Assembly (NCBI GenBank): GCA_950295325.1
Contig: OX485806.1
Coordinates: forward strand, 42,098,001 to 42,162,000
Reading direction: 5' to 3'
Source: Polytrichum commune
Taxonomy: Eukaryota > Streptophyta > Polytrichopsida > Polytrichales > Polytrichaceae
DNA length: 64,000 nt
Part shown: in pieces, positions 26,700 to 40,995 of the stretch
Numbering within the stretch: the first letter of the stretch is position 1
How the letters are laid out: each line of letters begins with the position of its first letter
The notes under the pieces: model-generated
Database searches by the model: none
Seen by the model: the letters and a program-made list of their open reading frames with translations, nothing else
What the model was told of the DNA's origin: nothing
Position numbers and translations under genes: made by a program

Positions 26700-29600
26700 A
26701 AGAAACTCATAGGGAGGCTACGAAAGATGGGCCTCTCCCATTCCACATTGGTGGGGTATTGGCGAGGTACAAGGTTACACTCATCAATGGGCTCCTCAAA
26801 ACATTACCGCCCATGAATAGAAAACAACATTTTCTCAACAAGAGATTGAGTTCTTCAGCTATGTGGTGACAAATGAAGTCGGTGGATGGATATGGAGAAG
26901 GTCAAAGCAATCCAAGAGGGGAAGTGGCTCTTGACTCTGAATGGGCTTAGGTCATTGTATTACCACCACTTCATTTAAGATTTTTCTAAGGTTGTTAGGA
27001 CCTTGTCCGAATTGTTGAAAAAATGGATATCCCAAGAGTGCAATGAACCTTGTCACTAAGCCTTTAGGGAGCTTAAGAATGAGTTGCCTCGGCCTCCCAT
27101 ATTCAAATTTGTGGATTTTGACAAACCTTTTGAGGTTCATACGGGGACGAGTAATTTTGTCATTGGCGGATTGTTGATGCAAGATGGACGGCCATTGCAT
27201 ATGAGAACAAGACGCTCGATAGTTGTCAAAAGGCCAAATCATGAAAAAAAACTATTTTTTGTAGTGCATTGCTTGAAGACGTGACGACACTATTTGGGGT
27301 TGCACAGAGCAAAAGTCTACACGAACAATGTGTTTTTAAAGTGTTTTGGGATTCAGACGCAAGTGAGCGCCAAGCCATTGCGGTGGCACGATATCTTGGC
27401 ACTTATGAAGGTGAATTTGATCCACAAACCAAACAGTGGCAATGTGTGCCGGATGTAATAAGCAGACATGATTGATTCCAAGCAATGAAAATCATTCAAA
27501 TTTTGTAGCTAATGTCTAGTGGTGAAGGAAACTTGTCATGCAAGATAAGGGAGGGGCACATTAGCTAACTTGAAACACAAAGGCTTCTAAGTGAATTTGC
27601 AATTGCGAGAAACTCAAATAGATCAAGTCGGTGAATGGATTACTCAAGTATGAGCATAGTTGGGTGTATGTGTCACAAGGCAAATTGAAGCTATTGGTTT
27701 TGAAGGACAAATATGATAGTCACATTGCCAGCTAGGGAGGAAGAAAAATCACCATAGAGTGGTGTCAAGGAGGTACTATTGGTAGTACATGTAGGAGGAT
27801 ATAATCCACTTAATCAAGACTTGTGTAAAGTGCCAAGTAAACCAAACATCTTATCAAAAGCAAATCGGCCTCTTGCAACCAATGCCTATCCCGCCAAGGC
27901 ATGGCATAGTATGTGCACGGACTTGATCTTAAGTTTTGTGAATCCCAAACCTCCACCCTTATACGTCGTAGTCCGGGTGAAAGCTCATGACTTACATGTA
28001 CTTGGATGACCTTACTTCACCATTGGAAATCATTACCCAATTCTCCTGCCATATAAATATCAAGCACACACTTTTATTCAGAAGGATACAAGGCCACAAG
28101 CATTTAGAAATGCTCTTTACCCTTGTGAGTATTTTCCCAACACCCTTACTAATTGAATTTCACACCACACTTAAGCCCTAAACCCCACCACAATGAGCCA
28201 TGCTAAGTTTAAGTCACTGGTCACCTCAATGTCACCCATTGAGGTTCCCACACTATTGAACTAACTAATCACCTAACCCAAACCCCTAATGCTCTACTTA
28301 ATACCCTTCCTATGCCTCCGTAGCTCCTCCTTCATTCAAACTGGGAACTCTTGGGAGTAGTGGCAATGCCCTTAGCCAGGTTGTTGTGTGTGGGGTTGCA
28401 CAATGTTGGTGCAATTGGTAAGTCACTGCGTTGAATGCATCAGTCCCTTAAGACAACAGCTTCACCCCTTGACCAACGGTCTGTAGACAACCTTGAAGTG
28501 TGCATAAGCCTCGGTTCTGGAAGGCAGTTACGACTCCCTCAGTTGGCTCAACTTTCATCTCCACCACATACAGACCATTTTCCTCTTTCGGAGCAGCCAC
28601 CCCTTTCCTCCTGCCATCCTAGCTCCAGTGTGCTTCCCAGTCGTTATGCATTCTTCTCACAACATGCCAACAATGACTCCTATGTTTGTCGAAATGAAGC
28701 AAAGCTTCCTCGCTTCACCCTCAACCACCTTGAGAAATCCTTAGCGTTGCAATAGTACAGAGCCTCCACCTATGGGTACACAACCTTGATTTTTTAAGCC
28801 AGTGTCGCCCTCATTCTTCTTCCACAGTCGAATGCTTCGCTACCCCCAATTGCACTCAACCTCCTCACAGGGTTCCAGAAGCTCCAAACTCGCCAACGGC
28901 GACACCCCCTGTTAGTCAAGAATCACCGAAAAGATATAGCGACCTGCCTGTTGAATTGGCAGCCTTAGCACCTTTGACTTACACTTGTTACAGTAACCAC
29001 ATGTCCTCAAAGTATCGGTTCAGCACCGTGATTCTCCCAATCCCCTATTCGCAATTCAACCCTCTATGCAACCAACAGAACCGGCATTCCTCTCGGAGCA
29101 GACACAAATGTAAGAACCTACCCATCTTGCACTCCAGGGCGAGACGAATGTGCAACAGATCATTGAGGCCAGTATTAAAGAAAGATAGGGGATGCGCTCA
29201 CAGCCTAAAATCATGCAAAGTTGTCCAAAGCTTCCCCCTTGTCATTGGGAAAATAGCAAAAGGACCTTAAGCCCATCCCCTACAGAATCTGTATGTACGA
29301 CAGCCACAATTCCATCTTGCCCCCATTGTCGCAGTGCTGCCTTTGGGAACCAAGTGAATGTCCGGCCAAAAAATGGATTAAACATTCCCGAGAGTACAAA
29401 TTTACTGCCCTTCACACCCTCGCCTTGAACCCTTCTCAACACCCTCCAAATTCCAGAACTTCTCTTCCCGGGATGCATACCATTGCTCACCGAAGAGCTT
29501 CGGCTGTGGAATTCGGTAGCATTCTGTCGCCACTGTTACACCGCTTCCTTCACGGAGCCTCTCTGCCCCGCAACCATTGTCTTCCAACTGCTGACCTCCC

Positions 29601-31080
29601 TCCATTTTAAGATCCCCATTCTTTGAGAGCACCAGGAGCTACCAGAGCCTCTCCTGGTTGCCGAATCTGAGAGCTATCCAAATCAGTAGGGAGCCCTCCC
29701 AGAACAAACAGTAGGGAACCAACTTCCAAAAATGAAATCTTGGCTTTTAGCAACTTGGCCGTAAGCCTTGTCCAACCACTAACTCCCTTAGCCCCTGAGT
29801 CATTTTCTTCTAACTATTTTCTTTTGGTTGGTTTTCTCTAATTGTTCCTAGTTTTGCTACCTAAACACTATTCTATCTAAACTTTGGGGTTTTAATCATT
29901 TTTGTTTCTTCAACTAACTCAAAACAATTGCAAACTCTAAGATTTTGATATTCCTAAGGTCAAATTCAGATGTGGGCACATAATTGGGCTCACAAGTTTG
30001 GAGGAGTCACAAGGGTATGATTCCATCTTGGTGATGATAGAGCAGTTTGCCAAGTTGGCACACATGATGCCGATTGTAGGAACTGCAACTGTGTTGGAGA
30101 CTGCACAATTTTTTTTCAAAGGATATTCGAGGCACCACGGGTTGCTGAAAAATATTTTGTTGGATCGAGATCCAAATTTCTCAAGGGCATTTAGGAGGCA
30201 TTTTTTTAGGAAGGTAAGAACATAACTAAGGTTTAGCATGGCTTTCCATTCCCAAATATGTGGGAAAACAAAGTGTTTCAATGGAGTTTTGAACCAATAT
30301 TTGGGGAACTTGGTGACGCGAGACCAACGAGATTGGGTGGACTCTGTGGGTTGGACGGAGTTTAGTTTCAATGTAACCACACACTTGGTGACTAAAGGGT
30401 CGTCTTTTGTGGTGGCTTATGGAGTGGGTGCAATCCTGCCTACTAACCTAGCTCTCAAGGGGGCACATTCAACACTAAGGTTCAACCAAGATGCTGAGGA
30501 CTTGGCCAAAAAAACATGTACAAGTATTGGAATTGACCAAGTTGTTGGTGGAGAAAGCCCAAAAACACTACGAAAGAAAATCAATGCCAAATGATGCGAA
30601 GTGGAGTATGAGGTGGGCCGAAAGGTGTTTTTGAATGTGAACAACTTCACCTTGCCTATAGGCCTCATTCCAAAGTTTATGTCCAAAATTGGAGCTTGGT
30701 TTTTCATTGTGGAAAGAATGTTATAGGATATGTATAAGTTGGAGTTACCGCCCCAAATCAAAGTGCATCACACATTACATGTGTTATTCCAAAAACTATT
30801 TAAGGAAAACACCATGTGGCCTGATTGCAGACAAGTGATTAGGATACTTCCCGACCTTGTAGGAGGTCATTTTAGATATGAGGTAGAGGGCATCCTTCAA
30901 GTGTAGGAAGACCAAGTGAAGAAAAAACACAAAGAAATACTTGGTGAAACGGCAAGGATTCCATGAGAAAGAAGCCACTTGGGTTGCCGCAAGAGAAATG
31001 ATGAACGTCAAAGAATTGGTTGAGCATTTTGAAGAAACTATGGCTAGAGGTTCCAAAGTGAATGTCCAAAGTGGTCCTTG
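26700..31080 (+). pseudogene. Ty3/gypsy chromovirus-type pol relic
   Basis: Plus-strand order: an RT N-terminal flank (NGLLKTLPPMN, 26790), a jump to the RT C-terminal part near 26830 (MDMEKVKAIQE, 26890), then RNase H (FKFVDFDKPFEVHTG, IGGLLMQDGRP; 27084-27480). The integrase zinc region follows (IKTCVKCQVNQ, about 27810) and then the integrase start (AWHSMCTDLILS, 27900). A 2058-bp element interrupts it. The core resumes at 30000 (LEESQGYDSILVMIEQFAK, LDRDPNFS at about 30160, then NGVLNQYLGN and RDWVD). Near 30870-31080 a decayed chromodomain-like stretch reads KEATWVAAREMMNVKELVEH. The RT active site is deleted, and stops and frameshifts are frequent. The chromodomain suggests a chromovirus. 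No LTR is placed. Confidence 0.85.
27937..29994. mobile_element. TG...CA element (solo LTR or short LTR-type element), 2058 bp
   Basis: Flanked by a perfect 5-bp direct repeat, AGTTT, at 27932-27936 and 29995-29999. It starts TGTGAATCCCAA and ends TTGGGCTCACA, so the termini are imperfect inverted repeats with the TG...CA ends that retroviral-type integrase leaves. Removing the element and one AGTTT joins DLILS to LEESQGYDSI in frame, restoring the gypsy integrase. The interior (28400-29650) is G+C-richer than the surroundings and holds several overlapping open frames on both strands, none recognised. I see no internal copy of either end, so a solo LTR of about 2 kb is the simplest reading. 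A non-autonomous element or a carrier of captured gene sequence is possible. Confidence 0.85.
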
Positions 31081-31137
31081 AGGTGAAAAACATCAAATTT
31101 GTACCTTCAAATGCACAAACCCATTCTTCAAGCGAAG

Positions 31138-33583
31138 ATGGCATATCTTGATAGCGAAACGGCTAAAATCATGAACAATTTCACGAACGGAAATTTAGCC
31201 TCTGGAAGTTCAAAATGGAGATGGTTTTGCCTTAAGGGGACCTTTGGGACATTTTAGACAGATCCAAGGAGGCTCCACCTTCCAACGCGGATCCCAAAGT
31301 GTTGACGAAGTACCAAATATGCGTGAAAAGGCCATTTCCATCGTTGGTCTCAATTTGGGAGGCAACCAACTTGCGTACATAAAGAATTGCAAAGGACAAG
31401 CGAAGGTGTGGAACACCTTTTGTAACATTCACGAGACCAAAATTTTGTCCAACATTCTCCTCCTGCGTCGCAAATTCTTTACATGCAAGATAGAAGAAGG
31501 TGACACCTTGTTGGATCACATCAACAAGGTGAAAGTGCTTGCGGATTTGATCGCATGCTTGGAGGTACCCATGCGGGAGGAAAACATTGTCATGACTTTG
31601 CTCAAGAGTTTGCTAACCTCGTAGAAATATTTGATCACCGCTTTGGAGACGATGCCGATGAAGGAGTTGACGATGGGGTACGTGACGACACGTTTGATGC
31701 ACGAGATGTCAAAACACAAGAAGAAGGAGCCCCAAGGCAAAGACGTGGTGATGGTGTTGCGTCAAAGCAAAATAAGCCATCCACCTTTCCAACGAGGCAT
31801 CAAGACGTGTTTCTATTATGGCAAATTGGGCGACATTGTGCAATTTTGCTACAAAACAAAGAACAAAAAGAAGTAAAATGCGAGTAATGCAAAGGGCAAG
31901 GATGAATTGGCATTTGCAACACAACACATAGCGCATTTGAGAAGCGTTTGCAAATGTATCATTGATAAAAACACATGACTTTGCATAGGACGGTATTCAA
32001 CACCTACGAGGTAATTTCTCCACATAATGTGTGTTTGGGTGATGATAGCGTGGCCGAAGCCATCAAAATGGGGTCCATTGTCATTGGAATTGAAACAAGT
32101 GGCAAAACAACTAGAATTTGTATCAAGGATGTGCTTCACGTGCCAAAATTGTAAGCCAACTTGCTCTCGGTAGCAAATAAGGTTGAAGGGGCGATTTCAC
32201 GTAAACGAATGTGTTGTAAGAGGTGCGAATGGTGATGTGGTAGCAATAGCACGATGCAAAGGGAATTTGTATGAAAAGACCTTCACGGAAGTATACAAAG
32301 CGCATTCGGCCAACTTTGTGCATTCATGTGCAGGAGGCGATTTGGTAGAGCTATGGTACCACCAACTCGGACATTTGGATGTGTGGAGCATTTATGCACT
32401 ACAAAACAAGGTGAAGGGCATAAACGTAGGTAAAACCTCTCCTCCCATTACAACATTGGTTTACAAAGCATGCATATAGAGTAAGCAATATAATGCAAAG
32501 TGGGGCAACAATGCGGAAAGTCTAGCGACAAACAATTGGAGATTGTATATTCGAGTGTTTGTAGCCCCATGAAGACCATGTGGATGGCAACGAGCGAGTG
32601 AGAGGTAATGGACTCGCAATTGAGGAGCCATGTGAAAGAGCGACAAACAACGACGTTATTGTTGAGAGTTTTGGTGAGGAGCGGCAATACCTCACAAAGG
32701 AGTGGTGACCATGCGGAGATTGGTGGAAAAACCATATTTTTCTTCAACGTGGTGAGGAACGGGCAAATGTGGCAATACCTGAAGATCCTTTGAGTTGGAA
32801 TGAAGCAATAAGGAATTATATGAGGGAACTTATGGGCAATGTTAGAAACTCACTATATTGTATTGAGAAACAAAGAAACTCAATAGTACTACAAGTTTTT
32901 GACTGCTCGCAAAGTGTAAGTGTTGAAGGTGAAGCATTAGGTTGCTCATAGTAATAGAAATGTAATAAGCCTACAAGGTTGGTTTGTAGTAGGAGCAGAT
33001 TTATCCCATATTGTTTGTAACAACCGAGGTGATCATGAGCAATAAAAGACAAGGCAAGGGGTGGAGGACACCATCTTACTCCAAACATTGTTCATATGCC
33101 TTTGTGTATGTGTAACTTGCTTGTAGAATCTTATCTTTAATCCTATTGAGCTCTAATAGGGAGTCAAGAAACCATGTCTTGAAAAAGCAAAGTGGGAACC
33201 GAGTTCGGCGGGACTTGGCATCACCTCCATGCGATCGAGGCATGGCTTATCAATGGAAAACCATTTTGGAATTGCAACCGAGATAAATTAGTGGAAGCGT
33301 TTAGGTTCGGCCTAGATGTGTCATGTTAGGCTAATGCAACCTAACGGGGGAGGCCCCAAAGGAGGGGCAACCCAAATGAGTCCCAAAATAGGTGGGTTTA
33401 GTTTAGCTTAGGTCCTTGGAAGAAAGATCCAAGGTCACTAACAAACCACCTAAGAACGACACCTTTGGGACTATGCTAATTTAAAGATGTATTGTGGGGG
33501 TCGGGCCGTAAGGTAAACATAATTCCACACCATAGAGGATGACATAGTTGATGAGGGTATCAACTCTGTTTGGTGGGGCTGAG
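31138..33583 (+). pseudogene. Ty1/copia gag-pol relic
   Basis: Starts at an ATG (31138; MAYLDSETAKIM) homologous to the gag start at 45631 on the minus strand. After a frameshift comes a UBN2/gag-type domain (HETKILSNILL, EEGDTLLDHINKVKVL, ETMPMKELTMG; 31330-31690). A degraded zinc knuckle follows (CFYYGKLGDIVQFCYK, about 31810), in which two metal ligands are lost. A decayed protease region follows, then a GAG-pre-integrase motif (LWYHQLGHLDVWSIYALQNK, about 32350). Near 32760 a stretch reading IPEDPLSWNEAIRN resembles the start of the copia reverse transcriptase. The integrase core and most of RT are gone. The 3' end is a purine-rich GGTGGGGCTGAG directly before LTR copy C, consistent with a polypurine tract. 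The gag ATG directly follows the gypsy chromodomain relic with no LTR or UTR between. Confidence 0.8.
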
Positions 33584-33842
33584 TGTTGTGCACCTCTCTA
33601 TAAGGAGTGCTCAAAATATCATGGGCACAAGAGGGACCCCGGAGTGACACCTGAGACTTTTGATGTCGTTTGTCAGAGGGCCCAAGTGATTCTAGTGTAA
33701 GTGAGGGCCCTGGGCGTTAGGAATGCTTCCTACCCACGGAGATTAAGAATCACAAGGATAAGGCCATGAGCTATGCGTAGCTTATGCCGTGCGGATTCTA
33801 AAATGCTCGGGAACACCTTAATCGGAATTGTAAGCTAGGAAG
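33584..33842 (+). mobile_element. copia LTR, copy C (5' part only)
   Basis: Begins TGTTGTGCACCTCTC, directly after a purine-rich tract, and follows LTR copy A through GGGACCCCGGA.TGACACCTG, GAGGGCCC..GCGTT and TAAGCTAGGA. Similarity ends near 33842, so about the last 700 bases of the LTR are missing. Position and orientation fit the 3' LTR of the copia relic before it. Confidence 0.75.
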
Positions 33843-36800
33843 ATTGTGCAATGGACAGAATTTCATGAGCAGTACGTTTAATTTCTAGTCATCAAAGGTA
33901 AAACTTTATTTCTTCAAAATTTCAATAACCATGTGGCAAGGGTCTATTTTCATGTTACTATAAACTTAAATGAAACAAAATAAACAAAGACGAGATGATG
34001 TCATACAAAATGGGGCTGATGTCACAATATTCCGAAATGAAAAATTTGTGAAATAATGATAGTTTGAGTATTTTGATAAATACCATAGATTTAGGGTTGA
34101 AACCAATTAAGAGTAAAGGTTACCGTCATAAGGAAACAAACAAGGACACAAAAAAAAAAACAAGTAAGATCGGTAAGCAAAGCATGAGCACAACCACGTT
34201 GTAGGAGCCAAAAAAAAGGTGATTGTTTGGAGTGCAATGAATGGGTGCATGGATGCATAGATTTGGGTGCAATCATGTGTGCATAATATGGAACTTGTAG
34301 GAAATACCACAAACAATTTCATCAAAACCAAATCAAATTGTAAGTACATGTTCATGACTATGGTATTACATTTATACATATTTTGTGGAAAATTGAATAT
34401 TACATTAACAACAACAAACATTGAAACGACAAAATATTGAATGTATATTGATTTTAATTATTACAATCCAATTGAAAACTTGAGATTCGTGAATTGTCAA
34501 CATACATCTTCAACTAATTAATAATTTCCATTTTCACAATAAACTAGAAAATCCAATATATATATAAAGTTTTATTCTTTATGGGCCTTTATGTCCATGA
34601 ACATTTTTAGTAATCGTCTAGGATGAAGATCCGATGATTGGTTTGACGTCTTTAGTGAAACTTCTTATTGTTGGGCCATATGTTGTGCCATTGACTTTGC
34701 ATATGTTGGTAGGTTGGCACCAAAATTTAGAGTTGTTGGCATTTTTGCAAACCAATCTTTGAATCCAATGTTAATCATGTACAAAAGAAAAACACAATGT
34801 TAATATGAGATAAAGTAATATATTGAAAAATAAATTAACATATAAAAATTGATTGTATGAATTTTGTAATTAGGTTGAAGATTTACTTACTATTCATAAT
34901 CAAATAAATCAATGGCCACAAATTTGCACCCTTGCTTTGGTGCTACATCATCAAAATTTGGACCAACACTTGAAGAAGGTTTTGAGGGTGCTCGAGATAC
35001 ATTGGCCGGTTCAACATTCACACTTTGAAATAAAACATCCAATAATCCCATGTGTATTTTTTCATCTATTTCAGAACCAAAAATGTGACTTTCACTTTCA
35101 TTTTTAGGATAGAAACTTGCACGTGTACCCACTATCAAATCCAATACACGACCATGTAATATAGGGAATGCTTCAATGGGTTGTTGCATGACCAAAGGGT
35201 TTTCTTCCTTAGTTCCCCTCTAAGGTTTTCCGCATTATTTCAAACACATGTTTGTATTCGTTATTTATTGAACAAAACATCCAATTGTTTGATGTCCACA
35301 AATGAATCAATGTAGCTGGCAGCATCCGAAAAGGCAAATGAACTAGATGGTTTTTTCAGAAGAAGAATCTTGGAAAAAATAATTACACACCATTAGGAAC
35401 ATTATGTGGTAAAGACTTCACGGCCGTGAATGTTTTGACATGCTCCCCTAAACATACTTTTATTGGACGATCTTTAGTCCCTAGTGCATAATTCATAATT
35501 TTTCTTGGAGTCTTGCCATTTTTTCATTTCACATGATAAACGTGCAACTATTGTCTGAGAGTATTGATTCTAAAAAATCAAACAACGTGTCCCACCATTC
35601 CTTTGCCTTCAATTGTATCTAAGAAGGAATATTTTGGTCTTTGTTAATACCATGGATTGTCATTTTATTTGGAATCTTAACGATAATCGAGTCCATAGAT
35701 GCTTTAGCAACAATTTTATTGATGTTGTTTACTTTTTCCAAAGAATCATCTTTCATCCATGACATAATTTTTTTGAAACCAGGAGATGTTTTTTTCTTTT
35801 CACTATGGAATCAATTTGTGATTGACAAAGATGATGGAGGCGATCAAAGGTCATTAGCACATTGTCTCCATTTTTGTCATTGTGTTTTTTAATTTCATTA
35901 AAAATCTTTAATTTGTACCATTTTCCGGGTTATTGATGACTAAAATTTTAACCAATGTTGACTGTTTTTTGGTTTTGATCGATTATGACGTTGTTGCAAT
36001 TATTTGCTGCAATCCGATGTGATTTGCAACCTCCAAATCGAAATACTTTTCAGTTGCTTCTGCAATCTCGATTTCAAATTTTCTTTAAATAATAAAAATT
36101 ATTGATAATTTTTTAGAAATAAAATTAATCTAAAAATAACATTGTCAAATAAAAAAATAATCACAAAAATATTTTTTTGTTAAATATGTTCAATCAAGAC
36201 CTCTTGTGTGATATTATACCAATTTTTGGTTGTTGATTTGTTTTTTTTTCACACAACCATTTTCTCTAAAATAATCCATCATTCCCACCATTCAAGTGGT
36301 TGACTTCCATATTTTTCCACTTTGAAGAGTGTATAAATGAATTGGGGTTTAACAACATTATTTTTTGTTGATCTTAATTATTTCAAAATTAAAATTAATA
36401 AATATTAAAAGGATAAATATGCAAAAATTAAGAAAATTAAAATTTACATATTGACATCATCGCAAAGACATGTAGAAATGAAGTGATTTTCATTTCTTCC
36501 ATCAACACCACCCATTTTCATCCCTTTGGTATTACTACGCTTTAAAACGATGGTTTCCATCCTTGATATGAAATATTTTATTTTTGAAAGCATCTAAACC
36601 ATGATTTGTCAAATACATTTCAAATTCTTCATTCTTTTGGTTTCATATTTGTTCCCATTCATTCACAATGTTATCATTGACATCAATCATGTATTTTTCT
36701 TCATGCTCTCGTATGACATAAATTGAGGCTAATCTTGAAATATAAACATTGAAAAAAAACTCAATAAAATTGCTACATCATCACCCAAAGCATGCCTCAC

Positions 36801-39800
36801 CACCTTCATGCCAATCAATTGATACAAAATGATAGGCACAAGATATTTTACAACACATATATCACTTAATGTCGAATTGATTTTTATTTTTTTTGCTCTA
36901 AGATTTTCATTTTTGTATACTTGATGGATTTTTCTTCATGTTCAGTTGGATTTTCGGATGGTAGTGTCCATAGTCCTTCATGAATATCATTTTTTGTCCT
37001 TTACATAATATTCATGTATGTGTTAGAAAACAAAAAATGATGTACAAAAATAGAAATGTCATTTGAAACATTTAATATAAATGAAATTACACTTTATCTT
37101 TTTGCATCGTTTGGTCACACCTCCAGAAGGTCCACTAGTGAAGTCTGATGAACATATTGAGATAACATCAAAAAATGATCGATATTATGTGATTGTTGAT
37201 TGAAATGAGAATGTTGTTGTTCTTGCGATTGTTCATTTTGTTGAGAATGTGGTGTTTCTTGAAAGTGTTGATCCTCTTCAATATCTTGTGTTTCTTGAAA
37301 ATGTGGTTTTCTTTAGTGTCTTGTGAATTTTGATAAGGTTCATGGTTTTAATTTTCTTTATGTGATTTCTCTTTAGTGGATTCTTCAACAATTTGATTTT
37401 TTGTACTATGTTTGTATGGTGGCGCGATGTTATACGTGAATCCACTTACGAAGGACATCATACATTTGTGATCTAATTAGGATTTTGTTATAGTATGATG
37501 TTGTTTATTGTGTCTAAAATCATGTTTTTTTTGTTTTTTGGGGTTTTTTTTTTTTCATTCGTCTTTGGCACCTACGATAGAAATTGGAGTTATTTGGCTA
37601 CCTCAAAGAATTGATGTTTTAAATCATTGGGAAACTCCTTTTCTAGATACCCTCATTTAACTTTCATCTGGAGTTGCCGGGACCTGGGTTCATTGTGGAT
37701 TACAAAAACAAATTGTTTATGCTTACAAGTCAAGCATTGGGTTTTCTTGAATACAAGTACGCGTCGGCGGGTCCTAAAGTGCCCATGAAGGGCGCACGCT
37801 TATTTTTGTGGGGTGATTATCACGCCGAGCCCTTCCGCATTTCGGCACAATGAAATGTGTAACCAACTCGGGGTCCAATTTTGATTGCCAATTTTTTGTT
37901 CTTGGAATGTGTAGGCAAACTGCAAGGGACAATCCAAAACCTCATGTCAAGTAAAATGGCAGTGTTCATAAATACTATTTAGTGAAGACATGAGCCTTAT
38001 GGGATAAGGCCTATGTCGAAAGCATACAAGAAAATTCTAGCAACGAATAAACTGGAGAGGAAGTCGATAGAGATGCAAGAACGTAACTGAGAATTTAAGC
38101 CAGGGAGGCCAGGTCATTTAACGAAAATGAAAAGCTTTGAATAAGGGCTGGAAGAACAAATGAAAATAGGTAGCTTGTAGGACCCCAATGTAGTGGAAGT
38201 GGAGGGCCATAGGGTCAAGGCCGCAGGTTAAGAGTACGACAAACAACGTTGTTCACACTTCAAGGAATCACAAAAATTATTCTGATACTGTATCCATAAG
38301 ATTATCCATAGATTTTGTTGCAATATTTTCAATGATCTTTTGATCTTGAACAAAGATTGGCGGATCATCTGAATCCATGGAAGATGCAAAATCTTCTTCT
38401 AGTGTTTCAAAACCAACATGAGGCAAAAGTCCTTTGTTCTGATGAGATCTTTGCGTAGGGGTGGTGTGTTCGCCTTGTTGATTAATAGTTTGTATTTTTG
38501 GCAAAAGGGGTTGTCAGATATTTGAGATTTTTTTCGAAAAAAATCGTATTTTAAACAGAAAATATAAATGATAGATTATAATAAATGATATGAAATTCAA
38601 AAATTACTTTATAAATATATAACTAAATATAAATCCAATTACAAAATATACATGTTATTTTCAACATTTAAAATATATCTCCTCGTCACAACTATTGTGA
38701 CAACAATGAATCCTATTTCGTTCTAGTAGAATTAGAAAATGTTGACAAATATGTTTGTTGAAGAAAATTGTTTGAATTTGGCTTGCGAGACAATCAATTC
38801 ACGACATCAACAGAGGTCATGCGAGTTTTTGATATTAAGTGGATGGCATTCAACGAATACAATGAAGCAAAAGATTATAGGAGCAAAAGTGAACGATTTT
38901 GAGATAGAATGGATCAACATATAAATCTCAAATAGCCTTTGCAATCTTCGACACAAAATATGACTATGTTTGCACGGTATGAAAATGACGCACATTGTAG
39001 TCTCTAGTGAAGAACAACTCATGGTTTACCCACCAACGTTCTTGGAGCCTAGATTTTTTTAAAGATTCAGAGTGTAAAAATAGATTGATTTTTGTTTATC
39101 CGAAGATATTATTACCTAGCCCCAAACATTGATGTCTTTGTAAATTTTACATTTATCATTCATCTCACCAAAATGAAATCAAATGTTTGTGAATAATAAA
39201 GCATAATGAAATATTTGTAAATGGCTAGAACATTGGTCATGATATGTATGAAGAAGATCTTAAGAATACAATGATTTGGTAAAAAAAACTACAACCGCTC
39301 CAATTCTTAAATTTTAGAAATTTATTCTGGATGAATTTTATTCAATATTGCTAGATGTTGAAAAATATCATACTCGTTATTTTCATGCTCTTTCATATTT
39401 TTGAACATATTTCCCAATATACCTTTATTCTAATAAAACATGAAGATAGCAGGTACAAATATCGTTTGAAAAACAAATGGTTTGATAACATAATCATGAT
39501 CTATCGGAGCCACTGAATATAACTCCTTCATGCTTGCCATATGATGATTTTCATTATGATCCAAAAAATATTTAGTGATATAAGGTGTGAATAAAAAAAT
39601 ATCAGGGTTGTCCTTAATGAAGTATTTCCACACCATTTCATATGAATCATGGCCATGTTGTTCATGTTTATCAATCACAATATCCCTCCAAAAAAAAATA
39701 CCATCTCCATGAATTACGTGTTGATCGATACAGTTCAAATTCTTTCATGTGTTTTGCGCCATTTGGAATGTTATGGAATCTCCGCTCGGTATTGATCGAA

Positions 39801-40995
39801 ATTGAATTTTTGCATTTCTAACTTTCATAACGTCCAACTATAAGTATCATTTTGATGCACATTTGAAACTACATCGGACATTTGTCCAACAAAATTGGAG
39901 GAGACTTTATTCTTCCAAATATTGAAATACAATCATCAATCATGTTTTCAACACGTTCACATAAATGAACATGGCCGGACATATCCATTGAGACATAATT
40001 TTGATGGAAAAATTCTCATGACATATCTCTTCACCATTTTACAATAATAATTTGGATATTCAAGGTAACCGTTTAATTAGATTTATCGAGGAAAAATCTC
40101 ATAGTTGTAAGAAATCATTACCTATAACATTTTTTTGAAGATAACCTGAACGAATAATAAAAAACTTGCAAAATGAGTCAATAAAACCACTTAAAGTTAT
40201 TACATATTATGGGTTATACAATTAACATTGATAAAACAAATTATAGAATATTGAAACATATTTCCAAAGTCAAAATAATACAAGATAAAAGATCATGGTG
40301 CAAACATGTATAAGGTTTTCATCTATGTATACTAAAGATATTTGAAATTTAAATTTTTTTCCTTATGTACTGGATATTGTATAATGTACATGGATAATAT
40401 AAAATATAATGAAAAAATTCAAACCTAAGATATGCACATGAAAATATCAATCATCTAGACTGTGCCAGCTAGAAATGAATGGTTATATATACAAATGAAT
40501 CACAAGACCTAGGTCATGAAAATGCATAAAATTCTAGGTTCATATGAAGTTAAAATTGTATTGCATAGTTTATAATGTAATAAAATAAAAATAGAGTTTA
40601 CACATACAAATACATCTTATGACACCTGAGACGTAAAAATGCATGAAGCATTTATCCACGCCTGCCGAGGTTATTAGAAATTAAAGTTGGAATGTAAACA
40701 AAAAAATTTAAGAAAGGAAATTGTATACATACCCAATAAAATATAGCTTAGAAGGTTTCTATGGTTACAAAATTCTGCCCCAAAAACAAATGTATTAGTC
40801 TTAGGGTGCGATAATATCTTTAAGTACGACAAAAAAAAACTTGATGCACACGAATGAGAAGAAATTGAACCAACGCAAATGAATAAAAAGAAAAACCAGC
40901 TAATGCATAAAAATATGCAATATAAAGATCAAAACATGGATATTTGTACTATTACCAGGAATGTATAATAAATAAGTTGCTTGAAAAATTGATGT
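33843..40995. other. very AT-rich intergenic, no gene recognised
   Basis: About 7 kb with long T and A runs. Unrecognised minus-strand frames: 35195-34890, which has SEIDEKIHMGLLDVLF and a FVAIDLFDYE end; 38504-38277, polar; and 39738-39430, which has HDSYEMVWKYFIKDNPDIF. Conceptual translation between 36450 and 37000 on the minus strand (EKSIKYTKMKI, MGGVDGRNENHF) is broken by many stops but looks biased. Together these may be one decayed transposon, but no transposase motif or terminal repeat is evident. Positions 37740-38260 are less AT-rich than the rest. Confidence 0.4.
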
